NCBI GenBank assembly: GCA_018241865.1
Contig: JAFECY010000283.1
Location: 1 to 9,033 of the forward strand
Source: Pseudomonadota bacterium
GTDB lineage: Bacteria > Pseudomonadota > Gammaproteobacteria > Burkholderiales > Burkholderiaceae_D
DNA: 9,033 bases
Direction: 5' to 3'
Shown here piece after piece: positions 6,814-9,033 of the stretch. Under the pieces are notes generated by a model, which saw only the letters and a list, made by a program, of their open reading frames with translations, ran no database searches and had not been told where the DNA came from. Positions within the stretch are counted from its first letter, which is position 1, and every line of letters starts with the position of its first letter. Position numbers and translations under genes: made by a program.

Positions 6814-8544
6814 CTACGCCTTTACGTGCGCAACACCGTCGGCCGGCACCCATTGTTCCGGCCGGCCGAACAGATAACCTTGTGCATATTCGACGCCGAG
6901 CTTGCGTAATTCTGCCAACACATCTTCCGACTCGACAAATTCAGCGATGGTTTGCAGGCCCATGGCGTGACTGATTTTGTTGATCGCTTCGACCATCGCT
7001 AAGTCGATCGGATCGCGCGCAATGTCGCGCACAAAGCTGCCGTCGATCTTGACGTAATCAACCGGCAGATGTTTGAGATAGCCGAAAGAAGACAGGCCGC
7101 TGCCGAAATCATCCAGCGCAAAACGACAACCCAACGCGCGCAGCCGAGTAAACAACGGAATGGTTTCGGCAATGTTGGCGATCACTGCGGATTCGGTGAT
7201 TTCGATGCAGATGCGTTCTGGCGGAATGGCAAACTCGATCAATTTCGCTTGCACGAAATCGAAGAAACTGGCGTCGTTGACGGTCGCGCCAGAAACGTTG
7301 ATAAACAAGATCGCCTCGTCGCCGTCCTGATCGAAGGAGACGATCTTTTTTTCGATGGCGGAAAACAAACGCTGCACCACCCAGCGATCGATCGCCGCCA
7401 TCAACTTAAAGCGTTCAGCCGCGGGGATGAACACGTTAGGCGGAATCAGCGCTTCGTTTTCATCGACCATGCGCAGCAAAATTTCGTGGCACGCCACCTT
7501 CGGCGCACCATCTCGATCGATGCGATAAATCGGTTGGCGGTACAAGGTCATGCGGTTTTCTTCGAGCGCTTGGCTGATGCGCGCAATCCACTGCATTTCC
7601 TTGCGGCGACGCGCCAGTTCTTGGTCGTCGGTGTGATAGACGTGCAAGCGATTGCGGCCGAGTTCCTTGGCGGCATAGCAAGCGACGTCGGCCGCGCTCA
7701 ATGCTTCGCTGGCGCTGATCGTGTCGGCTGAAATCTGGGTGACGCCAACGCTGCAACCCACCTGAAAGCTAGCGTCGTGCCACTGAAAACGAAAATCAGC
7801 GATCAATTCTTGCAGCTTGCCGACAATCTTCAAACCTTCATCGATAGGGCAATTCGACAGCAGCAAACCAAATTCGTCACCACCCAACCGCGCCAAAGTA
7901 TCGCTGGCACGAATATGCAGACCAAGCATCGCCGCCAGCCGACGCAACAGTTCGTCACCGGCCATGTGGCCGCAAGAATCGTTGACCAGCTTGAACTGAT
8001 CGAGATCGAGATAGCACAGCAAATGCAGCGCCGGGCCGTGCTGCGCGATATGCACCGCATGATCGAGCGCGCGCTCGAATTCGCGGCGATTCAACAGGCC
8101 GGTGAGCGGATCGTGATAGGCATGAAAGCGCAACTCCTCTTCCGCCTTGCGGCGTGCCGTCCGAACATGCGCCTCGTCCAGCTCGCGCGCAATCACCGGC
8201 GCCAAGCGTGCCAGATTATCTTTGAGCAGATAGTCGTGTGCGCCCGCTTTCATCGCCGCCACTGCCGACACATCATCGATATAACCGGAGACAATAATAA
8301 AAGGCACATCGAGCCCGGCTTTTTTGTAAATGCCGAGCGCGTCGTGCGCGTTGAAGCCGGGCATGGCGTAGTCAGCAATAATCAAATCCCAAGCTGCGTC
8401 GGCCAGCGCTGCCGCCATGTCGGTACTGTTATCGACGCGCTGATAATCCGGCACATAACCCTCCTTGCGCAGCAGCCGCAGCAACAACTGGGCATCATCG
8501 TCGTCGTCCTCGACCAACAGCACGCGCAACACGGTGGTTCTCAT
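6814..8544 (-). CDS. Response regulator with REC-GGDEF-EAL output (cyclic-di-GMP synthesis/degradation)
   Basis: This 576-aa cytosolic protein has three domains. The receiver (1-~125) has an acidic pocket in VEDDDDD (11-17), phospho-acceptor Asp58 (IIADYAMPG), Ser86 and Lys108. The diguanylate cyclase domain (about 140-305) has DLDQFKLVND (180-189), an intact GGDEF (221-225) and an inhibitory-site RxxD (RASD, 212-215) five residues upstream. The EAL phosphodiesterase domain (about 315-565) has EIL in place of EAL (Glu354), Asn416 (INVSG), EITE (448-451), DDFGSG (478-483), Lys499 (VKIDG), Glu535 (IAEFVES) and Gln555 (QGYLFGRP). The metal and catalytic residues look complete in both, so it may be bifunctional, with phosphorylation setting the balance. 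ATG at 8544 overlaps the stop of the preceding regulator (ATGA), and GAGG lies six bases upstream. The kinase starts one codon after its TAG and is the likely phosphodonor. Confidence 0.95.
   Translation of the reverse strand: MRTTVLRVLLVEDDDDDAQLLLRLLRKEGYVPDYQRVDNSTDMAAALADAAWDLIIADYAMPGFNAHDALGIYKKAGLDVPFIIVSGYIDDVSAVAAMKAGAHDYLLKDNLARLAPVIARELDEAHVRTARRKAEEELRFHAYHDPLTGLLNRREFERALDHAVHIAQHGPALHLLCYLDLDQFKLVNDSCGHMAGDELLRRLAAMLGLHIRASDTLARLGGDEFGLLLSNCPIDEGLKIVGKLQELIADFRFQWHDASFQVGCSVGVTQISADTISASEALSAADVACYAAKELGRNRLHVYHTDDQELARRRKEMQWIARISQALEENRMTLYRQPIYRIDRDGAPKVACHEILLRMVDENEALIPPNVFIPAAERFKLMAAIDRWVVQRLFSAIEKKIVSFDQDGDEAILFINVSGATVNDASFFDFVQAKLIEFAIPPERICIEITESAVIANIAETIPLFTRLRALGCRFALDDFGSGLSSFGYLKHLPVDYVKIDGSFVRDIARDPIDLAMVEAINKISHAMGLQTIAEFVESEDVLAELRKLGVEYAQGYLFGRPEQWVPADGVAHVKA
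6819..6823 (-). promoter_or_regulatory. Ribosome binding site deciding the GTG start of the kinase
   Basis: The minus strand reads AAAGG, eight bases before GTG at 6810, inside the last codons of the GGDEF-EAL gene and before its TAG. It is only moderately strong, which suggests that terminating ribosomes reinitiate on the kinase start. Confidence 0.5.
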
Positions 8545-8966
8545 GCGGCACCTCGCTCGGGCGGCAAGGTGTTGTGGCCGATCCAGTAACCATGCAGATC
8601 GCGCACCATCTGCACGAAGCGATCGAAATCGAGCGGCTTGCGCAGGTAACTATTGGCTCCGGCAGTGTAGGCATCGGCGATGTCGCGCGGCTCGTCCGAG
8701 GAAGAGAGAATGACAATCGGAACGACGGCAGCAGTGGATATGGCGCGCAAACTGCGCAGTACAGACAAACCGTCGCGACCCGGCATCTGCAGATCGAGCA
8801 GCACCAGCGCGGGCGTATCGCCGTCGGCATCCTGCAGTTGCGCCTCGGGCGGCCGATCGTTCTCGGCGACACGCAAGCATTCTTTCAACCCGGCTTTGGC
8901 AAAAGCCCGCCGCGCCAGCAGGATTTCATCCTGACTATCTTCCACCAGTAACACCCAATTTTTCAT
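8541..8966 (-). CDS. Single-domain response regulator, Rcp1-like
   Basis: This 141-aa protein is a lone receiver domain with no DNA-binding or enzymatic output. The acidic pair is Glu9-Asp10 (LLVEDS), the phospho-acceptor Asp58 (VLLDLQMPG), the conserved hydroxyl Ser88 (VILSSSDE) and the lysine Lys110. The C-terminal part (ANSYLRKPLDFDRF, then HGYWIGHNTLPP) is typical of the Rcp1 family, regulators often encoded beside phytochrome-like or GAF/PAS histidine kinases of the HDLRAPL type, as here. The usual Asp-Gly before helix 3 is missing: the segment reads VAENDRPPEAQ (33-43). ATG 8966 is chosen because the family begins almost at the LLVED strand; a GTG at 9017 would add 17 basic residues encoded by the upstream repeat. 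It is the first gene of the cassette and overlaps the next by 4 nt. It probably acts as a connector or phosphate sink. Confidence 0.93.
   Translation of the reverse strand: MKNWVLLVEDSQDEILLARRAFAKAGLKECLRVAENDRPPEAQLQDADGDTPALVLLDLQMPGRDGLSVLRSLRAISTAAVVPIVILSSSDEPRDIADAYTAGANSYLRKPLDFDRFVQMVRDLHGYWIGHNTLPPERGAA
8551..8554 (-). promoter_or_regulatory. Shine-Dalgarno GAGG for the REC-GGDEF-EAL gene
   Basis: The minus strand reads GAGG six bases before the ATG at 8544, within the end of the preceding regulator gene. Together with the ATGA overlap it suggests coupled translation. Confidence 0.6.
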
Positions 8967-8973
8967 GTTTCCG

Positions 8974-9009
8974 CGCTCTTCTTGCCCGCTCTTCTTGCCT
9001 CTTCTTGCT
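8974..9009 (-). repeat. Tandem purine-rich repeat in the leader of the Rcp1-like gene
   Basis: On the plus strand a 13-mer CGCTCTTCTTGCC occurs twice back to back (8974-8986 and 8987-8999). A third copy of its core CTCTTCTTGC lies at 8999-9008. In the transcript this gives three GCAAGAAGAG units in 33 nt. Periods of 13 and 10 are not multiples of three, so the repeat is not a coding one. The copy nearest the gene ends nine bases before the ATG and may itself be the ribosome binding site; the others could be extra ribosome or protein contacts. Confidence 0.7.
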
Positions 9010-9022
9010 ATTCCCACACTGC

Positions 9023-9028
9023 TTTATA
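9023..9028 (-). promoter_or_regulatory. Possible -10 box upstream of the signalling cassette
   Basis: The minus strand reads TATAAA, five of six matches to the -10 consensus, about 57 bases before the ATG at 8966. The position of any -35 box lies beyond the window edge, so the promoter cannot be judged. Confidence 0.25.
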
Positions 9029-9033
9029 GCGGC

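Noticed and set aside
7777..8589. Plus-strand open frame of 270 codons opposite the REC-GGDEF-EAL gene
   Set aside because: The opposite strand encodes well-conserved receiver and GGDEF motifs; the plus-strand product has a Gln/Arg-rich shadow composition and no motif.
8967..9017. Upstream GTG start for the Rcp1-like regulator
   Set aside because: It would add 17 mostly basic residues encoded by the tandem repeat before a receiver that normally begins three to six residues before the LLVED strand.

Overview
The window reads as a fully coding stretch of a moderately GC-rich betaproteobacterial chromosome, most likely Burkholderiales and possibly Oxalobacteraceae. This placement rests on the order birA - coaX (Baf type) - SPOR-domain gene and on the style of the SPOR protein. 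It is an inference; no 16S or other marker is present. All six genes lie on the minus strand, so transcription runs from the right end of the window towards the left. No gene-free stretch exceeds about 70 bases. I see no tRNA, rRNA, mobile element or CRISPR array.

Right and centre (8966 down to 2212) hold a compact three-gene signalling cassette. A stand-alone Rcp1-like response regulator (141 aa) overlaps by ATGA a second response regulator with receiver, GGDEF and EAL domains (576 aa). This is followed at once by a very large cytosolic histidine kinase (1532 aa) built as AAA/STAND-type ATPase - helical TPR-like region - GAF - PAS - HisKA - HATPase_c. The kinase resembles the C-terminal part of the trifunctional Ser/Thr-kinase/ATPase/histidine-kinase family but has no Ser/Thr kinase domain. 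It lies in the same reading frame as the GGDEF-EAL gene, separated from it only by one amber codon and one CAG codon before its GTG start. A plausible circuit is that the ATPase/TPR/GAF/PAS part senses an unknown cytosolic input. The kinase would then phosphorylate both receivers, one acting as a connector or phosphate sink and the other setting the cyclic-di-GMP level.

Left (2144 down to 1) holds a housekeeping group. birA is a biotin-protein ligase without the DNA-binding domain. coaX is a type III pantothenate kinase that starts inside the birA 3' end behind a strong Shine-Dalgarno sequence. A membrane-anchored SPOR-domain protein starts 2 nt after coaX and is cut by the window edge. The 67-nt gap between the kinase and birA holds a short inverted repeat and a weak -10-like box, so birA could have its own promoter or be read through from the cassette.

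The most notable points are the unusual kinase together with its c-di-GMP partner, the single amber codon between them, and a purine-rich tandem repeat just upstream of the first response regulator.
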